Positions 11,804-23,651 of a stretch of 64,000 bases of DNA are shown piece by piece (within the stretch, counting starts at the first letter, position 1; each line of letters starts with the position of its first letter). The DNA lies in assembly GCF_945859705.1 (NCBI RefSeq), contig NC_079135.1:24864501-24928500 (forward strand), written 5' to 3'. Position numbers and translations under genes: made by a program. Below the pieces are notes generated by a model. That model was not told the DNA's origin, ran no database searches, and saw only the letters and a program-made list of their open reading frames with translations. This DNA is from Episyrphus balteatus (lineage: Eukaryota > Arthropoda > Insecta > Diptera > Syrphidae).

Positions 11804-11840
11804 TTTTAAATTTGAAATAATAAATTAAAGTCCCACGAGT

Positions 11841-11944
11841 ATATACCAGATAGTAGTACAATATACCAGAAACAATGTTAAATATACCAGAAAGTATCTA
11901 GTCAAATATACCAGAAACAATTTTGAGTCAACCAGAAACAATGT
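11841..11944 (+). repeat. Minisatellite array, middle block
   Basis: Four to five units of the same ATACCAGAAACAATGTTAAA family remain between the two retrotransposons. This shows that both elements landed in one array. Confidence 0.88.
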
Positions 11945-12333
11945 TATTTTATTTATTTATTTATTTATTTATTAAGTAGCAATAACAGAGTTTCTTTTTA
12001 CATTTGGTAGTTACAAGTTAGAGATTTAGGATAATTATTTTCCTTTTCAACTATAATTTAAACAAATATATAATGACAATAAGTTGTATAATGAAATTGA
12101 TATTAATAATTCAAGGGAAAGCTACGAACAAAAACCCTTATTTAACTCTTAAAACTAATATTGCACTCCCACATTAAGTTTTTTTTTTAAATTATAATGT
12201 ATATATTAGGTCGCAGATCCGAAGAAAACAAACATTGCCAAAGGATTCCTTTTAGAAAAGTAAACCATTCGACAAATTCATTCACTCCAAATCTAGAGCC
12301 TTTAAATATATATATAAAATAATATATATAACG

Positions 12334-15011
12334 TTATGGTGTTGATAAACATTTAATCAGTTCATTATCAGAGAAGGAACAATTTACATAAAATTTTTGG
12401 GTTAAATTTTCAATAAGGGAGTTCAAAAGGTTGACATTGGATTTTTCATGAAGCCTGTAAGTTGAATAACACCATGGTAAATCAAGCATCATTTTTAGAA
12501 GTTTGTTTTGGCATATTTGAAGCTTAAGTTTGTGAGTTTTGGCACAATCGTTCCAAACAGGAGCACCGTATAGGAGGATGGATTGGAAAATTAACTTAAA
12601 CATTAAAATTTTATTTTCTTTGCTAAGTTTAGAACTTCTACATATTAATGGGTAAAGAATTCTTTTATATAGATTTATCTTATCAATAGTAGTAGATATA
12701 TGTTTTTGAAAACTAAATTTTTTGTCTATTATAACACCAAGATATCGACAATGTTCGGACCAGTCAATGTTCACGGTGCCCATTCGAAGCTGTTCATTGT
12801 TTGGGAGGAAACACGATTTTCGACGTCTTGTAAACCAAATAGCTTGCGTTTTCAAGGGGTTTACCTTAATCTTCCATTTGAAAAAGTATTTTTCTATTGT
12901 AGAAAGAGACATTTGCAATGTATGACAAACGTCTAGGAAATATGTACCTGATGTAAAAATAGCCGTGTCGTCAGCAAACATTGCAATACCTATACTGTTT
13001 CCCAGATTGGGTAAATCTGCAACAAAGATATTGAAGAGAGTTGGACCAAGTACTGTTCCTTGAGGAATTCCATATGGAATATTTTGCAAAGAAGATTTTT
13101 CGTTTTGAACTTTTACTAAAAATTTTCTCCCATCTAAAAAGCTTTGGATAATTTTTACTATACTCATTGGGAAGTTAAATTGTACAAGTTTGTGGATTAA
13201 TGCGTCGTGCCAGACAGTATCGAAGGCCTTTTCAATATCTAAGAGTACTAAGGCAGTCGACTCTTTATTTTTGAATTTTTCTTTAACATGATTTTTTATT
13301 CTGAGAATTTGATGGCTGGTGTTGTGGAAGGGTCTGAATCCAAATTGATAATCAGGAAGAATATTGTTTGCTGCTAAGTGATTATCAAGATTTTCTTTGA
13401 TTATTTTTTCTAGTATTTTGCTTATAGAGCTCAGTAAGCTTATAGGCCTGTAGCTGTTAGCATCATCCTTTGGTTTGCCAGGCTTTGCAATTGGTAAAAC
13501 AATAGCAGTTTTCCAGCAATCTGGAAAGTAGCTTAGTTTAAGACAAGCATTGAAAATTGAGGTAAGGTATCGTATGCCTGATACAGGGACAGCTTTCAAA
13601 AGTTTGTTACTTATACCGTCCATGCCAGGACATTTTTTGTTTTTTAAGCCTTGAATCAAGTATTTTACTTTACTAGGATTAATTAGATTTGAATCTATTA
13701 ATTCGACATTTGATTGCGATATAAAAGTAATTGTATTTGCAACTTCAGTTGAAGTGGAATAATCACTATAGTGAGCTGTTATTTCATGATTTTTTGAAAA
13801 ATTTGAAGCTAATAAGTTTGCCTTTTCTTTAGCCGTTATTAACAGTTTGTCATGTGTTTTGAGAGGTGGAATACCTGAACCACGTTTTTTGATAATCTTT
13901 GTAACTTTCCAAAAAGGTTTACTTGATTTCTCAAAGGACGAAAGAAGATTATTCCAACGTGAGTTTTTGTATTTATCAATTTCTTTTGCTATTTCTATGT
14001 TTAAAAGTTTTGTGCTTTTGAGGAAGAAGTCGTAACGATAGCGAAGCCATTTCCTTCTCTCAGAGTTTCTTAGTCTTATCAATAATAAAATATTACTAGG
14101 AAGTCGAACCGAATAATTATCCTTTACAGGACACTTAGGTATTGCAAAGTCAGCAGCGCTATTTACCAATGAAACAAAATTACTACACATTGAATCAATT
14201 TGGGTTGTGTTTATCGGGGTAGTAGAAATATTATTTAAATTGCAGCTTCTATTAAAAAATGAAGTAAAAAGGTTCCAATTTGCTGCAGAAAATTTGTAGT
14301 ACAGTCTGATTGGTTTTACTTGTAATTGCAGATTCATATTCATATTGACAGGGAGATGATCAGATCCTAATTTGTTGTAAGTAAATGGTCTGTTACAGTT
14401 AGTTGGTATATTTGTAACAAAAAAGTCTAAGGTAGAAGGACTTTTAGATTTAGATGTTGGAACATAGGTATAATTGGGTGGGTATAGTAAAGAGAAATTT
14501 GGATGCGTTTCATTGACGTCATACAACACGTTACCCCAGCAATTAGCTCTGAGACAATTCCATAATTGATGGCGACAATTTATATCGCCACCAAAAATGA
14601 CTTTGCTTCGATTTCTAAATATTTTACGTAGATCGCTTTTAAATTGAGTTATTTTATCAACAGTTCTATTTCCACCCGGGAAATAGACAGAAAAAATACT
14701 CACTTTTGAGTTGTTTTCTAAAAATACATCTACTCCTATTGACTCAATACATCGTAGTTGCAAATGAGGGTGAACCGAGTGATCTATATCTTTTCTTATG
14801 ACAACAGCTACACCTCCTCCTATTTCGTTTCTTCTGTCAAGACGATAACAATTAAAGCTTGGGTGTGAAAATGATTTTTGTTCTTTTAACAGGTTTCTGT
14901 GATTAACGCAATGTCAACTTTATTATCAATAATAAAATTAAAAAATTCTAGTTGTTTTTTTGTGATGCCTCTGGCATTCCAAGTTATAATTTTAAGAGAG
15001 TTAGATAACAT
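12334..15011 (-). pseudogene. Jockey-like ORF2 (endonuclease-RT) with one frameshift
   Basis: The first ATG (15011) overlaps the end of ORF1 by 11 nt and opens MLSNSLKIITWNARGI, the classic start of a Jockey endonuclease. This frame runs into TAA at 14888-14886, and the protein continues in the next frame (open to the stop at 12336-12334). One lost T in a T/A run near 14887 accounts for it. Visible endonuclease motifs are ITWNARG, ITETC, GGDINCRH, TLDFFVTN and GSDHLPV. RT motifs are YRPISLLSSISKILEKI, FGFRPFHNTSHQ, GIPQGTVLGPTLF and catalytic FADD (12978-12967). Joined length would be about 890 residues, normal for the clade. There is no RNase H. A mobilising copy would need the lost base. 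Confidence 0.9.
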
Positions 15012-16185
15012 GATTATTTGAGTAGATATACTTGATGGCAAGAGATGTTATTACATTGAACTGGTCACTTTTGTTATGACAGGCACTAAGCTTAGATAAA
15101 ACTTCACTCAAAAGAGAATTAATTTCTTCAAAGGAGAATAATGTAGTATTGTTCTCATTTGTATTTGAGAATGATGTTTTGTTTTGACGTTGAACTTGTT
15201 TGAGTTGTATAGCTTCCGATGATGAAGGTAATGATGATGGAGCAGCAGAGCGATTTTTATTTATTAGCCTTGGTGGTACAGGAGGGGAGCGTTGGGGTAA
15301 GGGAGGAAAGTGAGAAAGAGAATGTGGATCAAAAGTTGTTTGTGCTATTTGTGTAGGTGGTGTGCGCTTGTTGTTTGCTACACGTCGATGGGTGGAGAGT
15401 TTTTGACGAATATCCAAGTATTGTTGGCGACTTATACAGTTAGAGTCGGATGACTTGTGAGGTCCATTGCAATTGGCGCATCGAATCACGTCAGAAATTT
15501 TGCATTCAGTTGTTTTGTGACTGCCGGCGCAGTTAGCACAAAAACTCTTTATGTGACAGTGCATGGAACCATGTCCATAGAGTTGGCAATTATGACATTG
15601 CGTTGTTTTTCCGGGGTTTTGCCTCTTGAAGTCCCATCGAACAAGAGTTTTAAACAAGCATGAATGGCTTCGTTTCAGTTCATTTAATTTTATTGTACCG
15701 CGTTCGATGTAAACAATGTAAATGTAGCTTTTAGTTTGTGCATTTGATTTTGAGTTATAAGTGATCATTTTCACATCAATGCACTTTATTCCAGACGAAA
15801 TAAGTTCATCTTTAATCAGTTTTTCGGCTATGAGATCAAGACCCGATAAAACTACTTTAAAAGGTCGCGCTTCTTTTCGCGAGTACGAAAAAAATTGAAT
15901 TTCTAATTTAACAAGTTCGGCTTTGATTTTTTCAAAGATTTCATTTGAGGGAGATATAATTTTTTGACCGAGAGAAATATTTTTTATAAGATACTTTTCG
16001 ATCTTTAAGTCACTAAGCATGAGTCGCACTCGTTCACTTGTAGATTTTAGAACCACTATAGGGGGAACACTTTCTTTAATGACGTTGGAACGTTCATTAT
16101 TATGGTTTACAGACATTTCATCAATATCATTAGCATCAGCCATAAGGCTTTGCAAAGGCTGATAATAGTTTTGGTTATTATTCAT
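15001..16185 (-). CDS. Jockey-like ORF1 (gag-like, zinc-knuckle nucleic-acid-binding protein)
   Basis: An intact 394-codon reading frame starting at an ATG. Residues about 105-190 resemble the RRM-like/pre-C2HC region of Jockey and TART-type gag proteins (RPFKVVLSGL...RWDFKRQ). Three zinc knuckles follow: C197-C200-H205-C210, C216-C219-H223-C228 and C236-C239-H243-C250. The C-terminal third is Ser/Pro/Gln-rich. Proteins of this class coat the element RNA and form the retrotransposition particle. Its TAA stop (15003-15001) lies inside the start of ORF2, an overlap typical of the clade. Confidence 0.93.
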   Translation of the reverse strand: MNNNQNYYQPLQSLMADANDIDEMSVNHNNERSNVIKESVPPIVVLKSTSERVRLMLSDLKIEKYLIKNISLGQKIISPSNEIFEKIKAELVKLEIQFFSYSRKEARPFKVVLSGLDLIAEKLIKDELISSGIKCIDVKMITYNSKSNAQTKSYIYIVYIERGTIKLNELKRSHSCLFKTLVRWDFKRQNPGKTTQCHNCQLYGHGSMHCHIKSFCANCAGSHKTTECKISDVIRCANCNGPHKSSDSNCISRQQYLDIRQKLSTHRRVANNKRTPPTQIAQTTFDPHSLSHFPPLPQRSPPVPPRLINKNRSAAPSSLPSSSEAIQLKQVQRQNKTSFSNTNENNTTLFSFEEINSLLSEVLSKLSACHNKSDQFNVITSLAIKYIYSNNHVI

Positions 16186-16353
16186 TTTATCATGAATATT
16201 TCTTTTATTTAAATTTAAATAATGTTTTCTGGGAGGGCAAACATTGCCGTCACCAGAGTCGCAACGAACTCTTTTATAAGAAATTTTAATTCTTTATGCA
16301 AAACGCGGTGTGTATGAAAGAATACTTGCACTCACTACAACTGCTAACACAAG

Positions 16354-16627
16354 AATGTAGTTAAATATACCAAAACAATGTTGAATTTACCAGAAACAAT
16401 GTTAAATATACCAGAAAGTAGTTAAATATGCCAAAAACAACGTTAAATACACCAGATACAATGTTAGATATACCAGAAATTAGTTAAATATACCGCAAAT
16501 AAAGTTAAATATATCAAAAATTAGTTAAACTTACCAACAATTAGCGAAATATTCAAGAAAAACAATGTTTAATACACCAGAAATTAGTTAAATATACCAG
16601 AAACGGTATTAAATACACCAGAAATAA
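16354..16627 (+). repeat. Minisatellite array, right block
   Basis: About a dozen increasingly degenerate ATACCAGAAA units (20-21 bp, with variants such as ATACCGCAAA and ACACCAGAAA) resume after the Jockey-like element and fade out by 16627. The three blocks together give a pre-insertion array of roughly 0.8 kb. Confidence 0.88.
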
Positions 16628-18129
16628 AGTCATCCTTGCTTTAGGTATTTTCTCTCTGTGCAGATTGATTAATTTAGTACTTCGCGATATCTCAAGTTCT
16701 TAATAAAAGATGATTTTTGGTCCACTGTTCTGCTAACGTAGGCAAATTTGTTTGAATTACCAGCAAAATGCTAAACCCCATTACCTTGCAGTAGTGAAAG
16801 CTGAACTTTGGTTAGAAAACAATTTGGTACCTAATCACTGTTCGCTAGGCAAAGTGTATCCGTAAGCTATTCGAACTATAGTCGGTTCTGATACTGCTGC
16901 TTCTGTTGCTTTAGCTTGTTTCATTTCTATGATGATGGTGACCCATGATTATAATAGCGTCGATTGTATGACGACAACGAGACGATGTTGATGATGACGA
17001 TGATTACGAATGCTGTTTAGGCAATTCCGATGCGGTTGCCATTACGATTTACCAGCTAACTTGGAATTAAATTTTGATCTATTATGCAAATGAGCCATAA
17101 ATATTTATCCACCTGTCACAGGCCAGGATCAAAAGGTGCTCATCAAACAGAGAAGCATTTAAAGTTGTATTGTTAGTTAGTTGTTCTTTGTTTGTTGGTG
17201 TGTGTATGCATGTGAGAAGTGAAATTGAAATAGCCATTTGCTTTGCATTTGTATGGATTTTGTTGACCAGTTCAGGAATCTTTAATCTACTTGTGTTGTG
17301 TATGGAAATGGGGCGATGCGATGGTAAAAGGACGCCATTACTCACTGCCAGTAATCAAATCGCTGAACTGAAACTGACATCAAAACACTGTGCAACGGAT
17401 TCCATCACATAAAATCGTTGTGTGCATTGTGTAGGGAACGACGACGATGATGGACTGACGACGACGGGGACGTGCTTGGTGCTTATACCTGATAATTGAA
17501 TTGAATTTTGAGCATTCAATTGGTGATTGGGTATTGCGGCTTGAATTATTGATCCTTTTGGCAGGTAGAATTTTGATGTTTTCGGTTAATCCTGGACCTT
17601 TTTGACGACCGACAACAACGACGGTGTGAATGATGTAAAGGATTAAGTTGTTGTTTAAAGTTTGTCGAAGCGTGAAATATAGACAGATTTTTGTTTGTCA
17701 AAAGAAAATGAACGATAATTTTAATCAAAGATATTGAAAAGTGATAAGCAGACTTAAGATATACTAATCTTAGAGCACCGAATTTTAAGACGGAAGGGAA
17801 GGATATTTTGATGCTTGTTTCCAGTTTATTTCGTTTAAGAAGCAATCTTTTTTCTTGAAAATTTGTGAGTCTTAAAGATTTATGAAAAAAAAATTGATTC
17901 TTCAATGAGAAAAACTGGAAACAAGCGTCAAAATATACTCTTCGTTACTTTAAAATGGGCGAGTAGCAAAAATACTAATTTTCAAAACGTTGTTGACTGG
18001 AGCGCTGCAATAAAAAACCTATTTGTTCTTTTTTTTAGCTAGATAGTTCTTCAACTGAAATCAGACTCAATTCCTTTATTTTTCAAAAAAAAGTCCTTAA
18101 CTTTGTACTATCGCAAATTACCTACTTAC
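16628..18129. other. Gene-free stretch with GAT/ACG trinucleotide tracts
   Basis: No gene is recognised. Interrupted GAT/ACGACG tracts lie at about 16930-17010 and 17435-17475. The remaining frames are short and without domains. Confidence 0.5.
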
Positions 18130-18784
18130 ACCGAAAAAAAAAACCAATATCAATTTAACATTTTTTAAATACCAGCGAAAAATGCTCTATAAAATGTGTT
18201 TTATGATATAATTAAAATATCAAAACAATATTTTTATTATCGGGTTGATATTTAAATATCACATTTTTGATAATTTATTATCAATTTTTCATATCAATTT
18301 CTCATTCCAAATTATTGAAAAATATTAAATAAAAAACTCTTAATGTGTACTATAATTTAAAGGCGCTTTGTGTTTTAAAAATGTAAAATGTATGATGATA
18401 AAATTTGATCGGAAATAAGATTTTATTACAAATAGTTTGGGAGAAAATAACAAAACAATTATATCACCGATAATAGAAAAATAATATCACCACTATTTTA
18501 TAAAGTATATTCAATTTCAGTAATGTTTTGTTTGACTTTAAAGAAAAAAGAAAGAAAATGCTTAAAATAATAAAAATAATAAAAAAGAAAAAGAAAGAAA
18601 CGTAAAATTTAGTGAACATTTTAATATTTTAATTGTCAAAGTGAAATTTTCACAATCCACTTAAAATTAAAAAAATGTCAAAATGATATGATAATCATAT
18701 CAAAATTGATATTTTAAATGTTGGACGACTTTTGTCACTGAAAAATGTTAATTTGATAGCTGTTATTATCAATTTTTTTTCGGT
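18130..18784. mobile_element. 655-bp miniature element with ACCGAAAA inverted ends
   Basis: The left end reads ACCGAAAAAAAA and soon after ATATCAATTTAACATTTTT. The right end, as reverse complement, reads ACCGAAAAAAAA then ATCAAATTAACATTTTT. The inverted similarity spans about 45 bp with indels. The interior is very AT-rich and repeats ATATCA/TGATAT strings. No transposase frame is present and the target duplication is not clear, so superfamily is unassigned. Confidence 0.6.
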
Positions 18785-19480
18785 ATACAACTCATTTCTA
18801 ATAACTATACAGTTCTTTGGAAAACTAGCCCATCATTGCCTTTAAAAATGTTTTGATAAAAACTGTTCTGCTTGTTCACTATAAAAACTATAAAATCCCG
18901 TTCATATAAATTACTTTAACCTTTATATGTATCTATTTTAAAGCGGTAAACATATTAGATGAAAATTGGTTAAATGTCAACGTATAAGAGATAATTCAAT
19001 ATCACAAGTTTCCCTTTTAATCCCTGCAACAAAAATTCTCCCCATGAAAATTTTCACAAACTTTTCTCACATTTTACCCGCCATATTATGTCATTTTGTC
19101 TGTCGACGTCGTTGGTTGTATGCGCGCATCAGGTGCATTCCATGCAATATACCCACACCCATTTAATAAAAAAAAAAAACTCTGAATACACCATATCCAT
19201 GTAAGGTACTCATAACTAACTCATTGTCACTTAAATCGCTCGAATACAAACAAAAGCATTAATTAACGTGTCACTAGGAATTAAAAATACAAAAAAAAAA
19301 ATTAAAAAAGAAGTTGAAGAGAAAAAAAAAGTTGTATGCGCAAACACATTTATTATCCTGACATCACCCATTCTCTCTTCAATTCAATTTTCACACTTTC
19401 CCTTCTATATTATTAAAAAAAAAAAATAGTTTCTATATAAAGTTGTTTGGTGCACAGTCAAAAACAAGTATTTACAATTT
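18785..19480. other. AT-rich non-coding sequence
   Basis: No gene, inverted-end element or tandem array is recognised here. A runs are frequent. Confidence 0.45.
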
Positions 19481-20860
19481 GCAAAAACTTTAAAGTCTTT
19501 TTGGAATACTTTGAATTTCATAGTCAAATGTTGCTCTCTCAAGGGTCTCAAATCCTTATAGTAACATAAATCACATCAAGGTAGTATTAGGAAAGTATTA
19601 GAATTTGTACTGCAGGTAGTAAAAAAGTAGTTACTATTTAGAACTAAAAAAAAGTTTAAACCGGCCAAAAATGTTTATATTAGGTGTTGCTCCATCATGG
19701 GTCTCAAAACCTAACTAAAGTAAATCATATCAAGATAGTATTAGGAAAGTAGTAGAAATAAAAAAAGGTATTTTTTACTACTAAAAAGTGCTAAATACAA
19801 AAAACCGTGTTGTTTTCTCAAGGGTACCAAAACTTTAAGTAACGTAAATCACATAAAAAGTATTAAAAAAGTAGTAAAAATAGTACTAAAGGTAGTAAAA
19901 ATGTACTATTTATTACTTAAAAGAGCCCAACAGAAAAAGGGTCTCAAAACCTTGAGTAACGTTAAATAAATTTCTGCTGAGTAAATGAACTAAGTATTAG
20001 GAAATAGTAGAAATAGTACTAAACGTAGTAAAAAAGGTTCTATTTAGTACTAATAAAAAGTTTAAACCACCCAAAAATGTTTATACTAGGTGTAGCTCTC
20101 TAAAATGTTTATACTAGGTGTAGCTCTCTAAATTGCCTAAGAACTTTAAGTAACTTAAATCACATCAAGATAGTATTAAGAAAGTAGCAGAAATATTACT
20201 AAAGGTAGTACAAAAGGTACTATTCACTACTAAAAAGTGCCCAATACAAAAAACAATGTTGTTCTCTCAAGGGTACCAAAACTTAAAGTAACGTAAATCA
20301 CATAAAAAGTATTAAAAAAGTATTAGAAATAGTACTAAAGGTAGTAAGAAAAGTACTATTTAGTACTTAAAAGTGCCCAATAGAAAGAGGGTCTCAAAAC
20401 CATGAGTAACGTTAAATAAATTTCTTCTGAGCAAGTCACATCAAGGAAGTATTAGGAAATAGTAGAAATAGTACTAAACGTAGTAAAAAAGGTTCTATTT
20501 AGTAGTACTAAAAAAAAGTTTAAACCAGCCAAAAATGTTTATACTAGGTGTATCTCTATAAAAGGCCTAAGAACTTTAAGTAACTTAAATCACATCAAGA
20601 TAGTATTAAGAAAGTAGCAGAAATATTACTAAAGGTAGTACAAAAGGTACTATTCACTACTAAAAAGTGCCCAATACAAAAAACCGATGTTGTTTTCTCA
20701 AGGATATCAAAACTTTTAGTAACGTAAATCACATACAAAAGTATTAGGAAAGTAGTAGAAATAGAACTAAAGGTAGTAAGAAAAGGTACTATTCAGTACT
20801 AAAAAGAGACAAATAGAAAAAATTTAAATCCCCCAAAAATGCTTATATTATGTTATTACT
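19481..20860 (+). repeat. Higher-order tandem repeat, 430-bp period with ~140-bp subunits
   Basis: The string GAACTTTAAGTAACTTAAAT ends its first decamer at 20150 and again at 20580, exactly 430 bp apart; a more diverged copy starts near 19660. Each 430-bp unit holds three related subunits of about 140 bp built around AAATCACAT...AGTATTA..GAAAGTAG.AGAAAT.GTACTAAAGGTAGTA..AAGGTACTATT. Subunits differ more within a unit than between units, the mark of a higher-order array amplified as a block. Confidence 0.85.
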
Positions 20861-23651
20861 GTAACACCTATATGAAATATCCTTGAAAAAAATTGTAGCT
20901 TATAGCTTTGCCCTATTCACTGCTTTTGTGCACATCATCATAGCTGTTGTAAGTTCAGTCAAGGTGGCATAGAGCAGAGGCAGAGCGAAGAGGTACGTAT
21001 ATACCTACTGACTGTGATTCCTATAAGTTGCAGTTTTGTAGTGTGTGACCGGCTTTTAATTAATTAAAATTGAAATTGCTTTGATTGTGATCGTAAAAAC
21101 CTATACACACAAACACAGTCAAGCAAAAATATGAAAATCTTTTTTTTCTAGCTAGAGGCAGAGGGGCTATGAGAAGATAGAGGGGGGTAACACTTTTCTA
21201 TCATCCTCTTGCATTGGTTACATGTTTGTAGTGTGGTGTGCTTCTTGTTTGTAGAAGAAGCGCAACAAGAGCGTGACTAAGAGGTTATTTGTTAATAAGT
21301 CCATAAGTGCACATATACCCACACCCCATATCCGTTTTTCTGTGGCATCACCAAGGTTTCCACTTCGACTTCCACTCTGTACTTTGTGCTGCTGCAACAT
21401 TCATGCTGCTGCATGCTCAAAGGATGCAGTAATTTCTTCACATCGAAATGCGTCTACATGTGCCGCAATACACTGCACCTCTCTACCTTTCTTTAAGTAC
21501 CACTATATACCACCTCCCTTTCTCCACCACCAATACCCATCCTTTTTCAAGGAGAAAAGTCTTACCTATAATCGAGAAAAAAAAAACTAAAAAAAAAAAA
21601 AAATACAAAAAAGCATAACGGCATGTTCTTTTTAACCGAAGGAACGTGTGTTGTTTTGCAATACCGCCGCCACCACCCGGCACCAACCGTTCGTATTCGT
21701 GCTGCAAAGCAGGATTAAAAGTTTGTGTGCATTGTAAGGATGTGATTTAGAGGATTCGAAGGAATTTTGATTTTGTAGGATTGCTGCCCCGTTTGGAGCA
21801 ATTAAAATTTTTGAATCGAGCCTTCATGTTGCAAAGAAAGGCAAAAGGCAAAAACAGCTGCAGCAGTGATAAATGCAATTCAGAACGGCAATGGCGTCGA
21901 AAAACGATCCGTTTTCCTTACACCAAATGTCCTACTCCTGCAGGCTATGCAGGATTTGAAGAATGCCGATGGCATTGGCAGCTATAACAGAAACGACGAC
22001 GACGACGACGAAACCATTCGTGCATTCGAAATTTGTTTTCGTGTTTTTCTCTGAAAATGGGGTATGATATTGAGGGTGGGTGTATAGGGTGGAATTTATG
22101 AAAATCGAATTTACAAGAAGAACCGAGACTAACTCATGACCCCCGAACAAACTGCTTAGAAACAACTGTGTACAAACATATAGAGTATAAACCAAGAACA
22201 AACCAACCAAAACTACAACCTTTAAGGGGGAGTTAGTGTATAGAGAGTATAAGAGCACCCCGACATGGGCCACCGAACCAAAGAAACAAACGAACGGACA
22301 GACGCAGACGGTCGGTTAGTCGGGCGGACAAAACCAGATGTATACACATTTGGAACATATAAACGACCAAACAAATTTCCAAAAGTGCCGATGCAGGTGC
22401 AAGGTGCATGATGGGGTATAAGTTTTTCCAAGCACAACGACGAAACTACTATGTACCATATACCTTAAAAATGCAAGGATACCTTTAGTCGTATCCTGCA
22501 TAACTGGGTATACGACGGTACTACTGTTATACTCTTTGCGACGACGATATCGGTAGTGCGGTATAGCAGAGATTAAATTTATTTTCAGGTGTTTACGGAA
22601 TGTGTTTTATTTGTCGTGTGCCTCATGCATTCACCCAGGCTACACGTTTATCTGTAAAAAGAAACAAATCGACAAAAAAAACAGAAAGGATATATCCACC
22701 TTGCACCGAAAGTATTGTGCATTGGGTGGCTAAAAGTGGAACAGTGGACAAGAAAAGTCATTGTTGTTTCTTGAAAAGTTTCATTGATGAGAAGTCTTAA
22801 AAGTTTGTTGTGTTCTATCAAGAAACAGATATTTTTACTAAACTAAGTTCGAACGTCAACTCTTTTGTTTAGACAGATTTGTTCAGGTTGGAAAATTTTT
22901 GTCTCTCAGAAATGGGATTTTTTTTTTCAAAATAATTTTTTAATAAATGAAGTAGAATTTAATGAAAGATTTGTTGGAAAAAAAACACAATTCAATATCT
23001 GACAGAAAAAAAAAAAATAAGGTTGGTCGCAGCTGGCCACATTTAAAAATCGTATTTTCCGTTTTTGTACATTATTTATAAAAAGTAAGAAAAGAGAAAA
23101 GGTATTATAGATTCTGTGGATAATATTAAAGATATTTTAGAAAAACTAGCAAAATTAGCTACGAATAACGTTGGCTAAATGCAGAAATTTTTTTTAACAA
23201 TAACAAAGGATTAAAGAAGTTGTACCTTTATAATATGTTGAAATTATTATTTACTCTGAAAATTTCCTTTATTCAGACAGTAATTTGTATAATGTCTTGC
23301 AATGAAAAAAGGGACTGTTTGTAAATGTACACGCGATTGAAGTTATACTTCTCACACACATAAATTCACTTAGAAGGTTCATACCAAAAGAAAATGATTT
23401 TAGAATTATAAGCGCTAGATGGTGCTACTTGCTAATTCTTTTGACATTTCTTTTCAAAAACGTTGGTTGGTTTCTAGGACACAAAGATTGATTTGAAGCA
23501 TACACGAAAAACTAACTTTAAACTTTTGGATTTTCCAAGATAATAATCCTTCACCATTTTATTTATTAAATGATCAGGAAACTAATATATTGCTCTTTTC
23601 TCATTGGATTGCAATATTGTGAATCAGATAGAAGGACACATCTTAATTATA
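20861..23651. other. Gene-free stretch, microsatellite-rich
   Basis: No supported gene. Short GAC/CAG-rich and CCG-rich patches occur near 21660-21690 and 21995-22015 (ACG repeats). Frames of 60-110 codons occur on both strands but overlap each other, lack domains and are dominated by low-complexity residues. Confidence 0.45.

Larger units (their letters stand above)
6825..11840 (-). mobile_element. LOA-clade non-LTR retrotransposon, near full length
   Basis: A 5.0-kb minus-strand element has ORF1 (gag-like), a short gap, then ORF2 (endonuclease, reverse transcriptase, RNase H, zinc-binding C-terminus). Its 3' UTR runs 6985-6825 and ends in tandem CTAC units instead of poly(A). The direct repeat ATATACCAGAT at 6814-6824 and 11841-11851 fits a target-site duplication, although the host minisatellite contains this string anyway. 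LOA/Bilbo elements combine an RNase H in ORF2 with a DUF4780-type ORF1, as here; the clade is assigned from domain order and would need a phylogeny. Near-complete structure implies a recent insertion. Confidence 0.88.
11945..16353 (-). mobile_element. Jockey-clade non-LTR retrotransposon, near full length
   Basis: A 4.4-kb minus-strand element: 5' UTR about 16353-16186, ORF1 with three zinc knuckles, overlapping ORF2 with endonuclease and RT but no RNase H, and a roughly 390-bp AT-rich 3' UTR ending in tandem TAAA units (11945-11975). This order is that of the Jockey clade. A possible 5-bp duplication, AATGT, lies at 11940-11944 and 16354-16358, but it is too short and too common in the flanking minisatellite to be firm. 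Both sides are ATACCAGAAA minisatellite. Confidence 0.87.
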
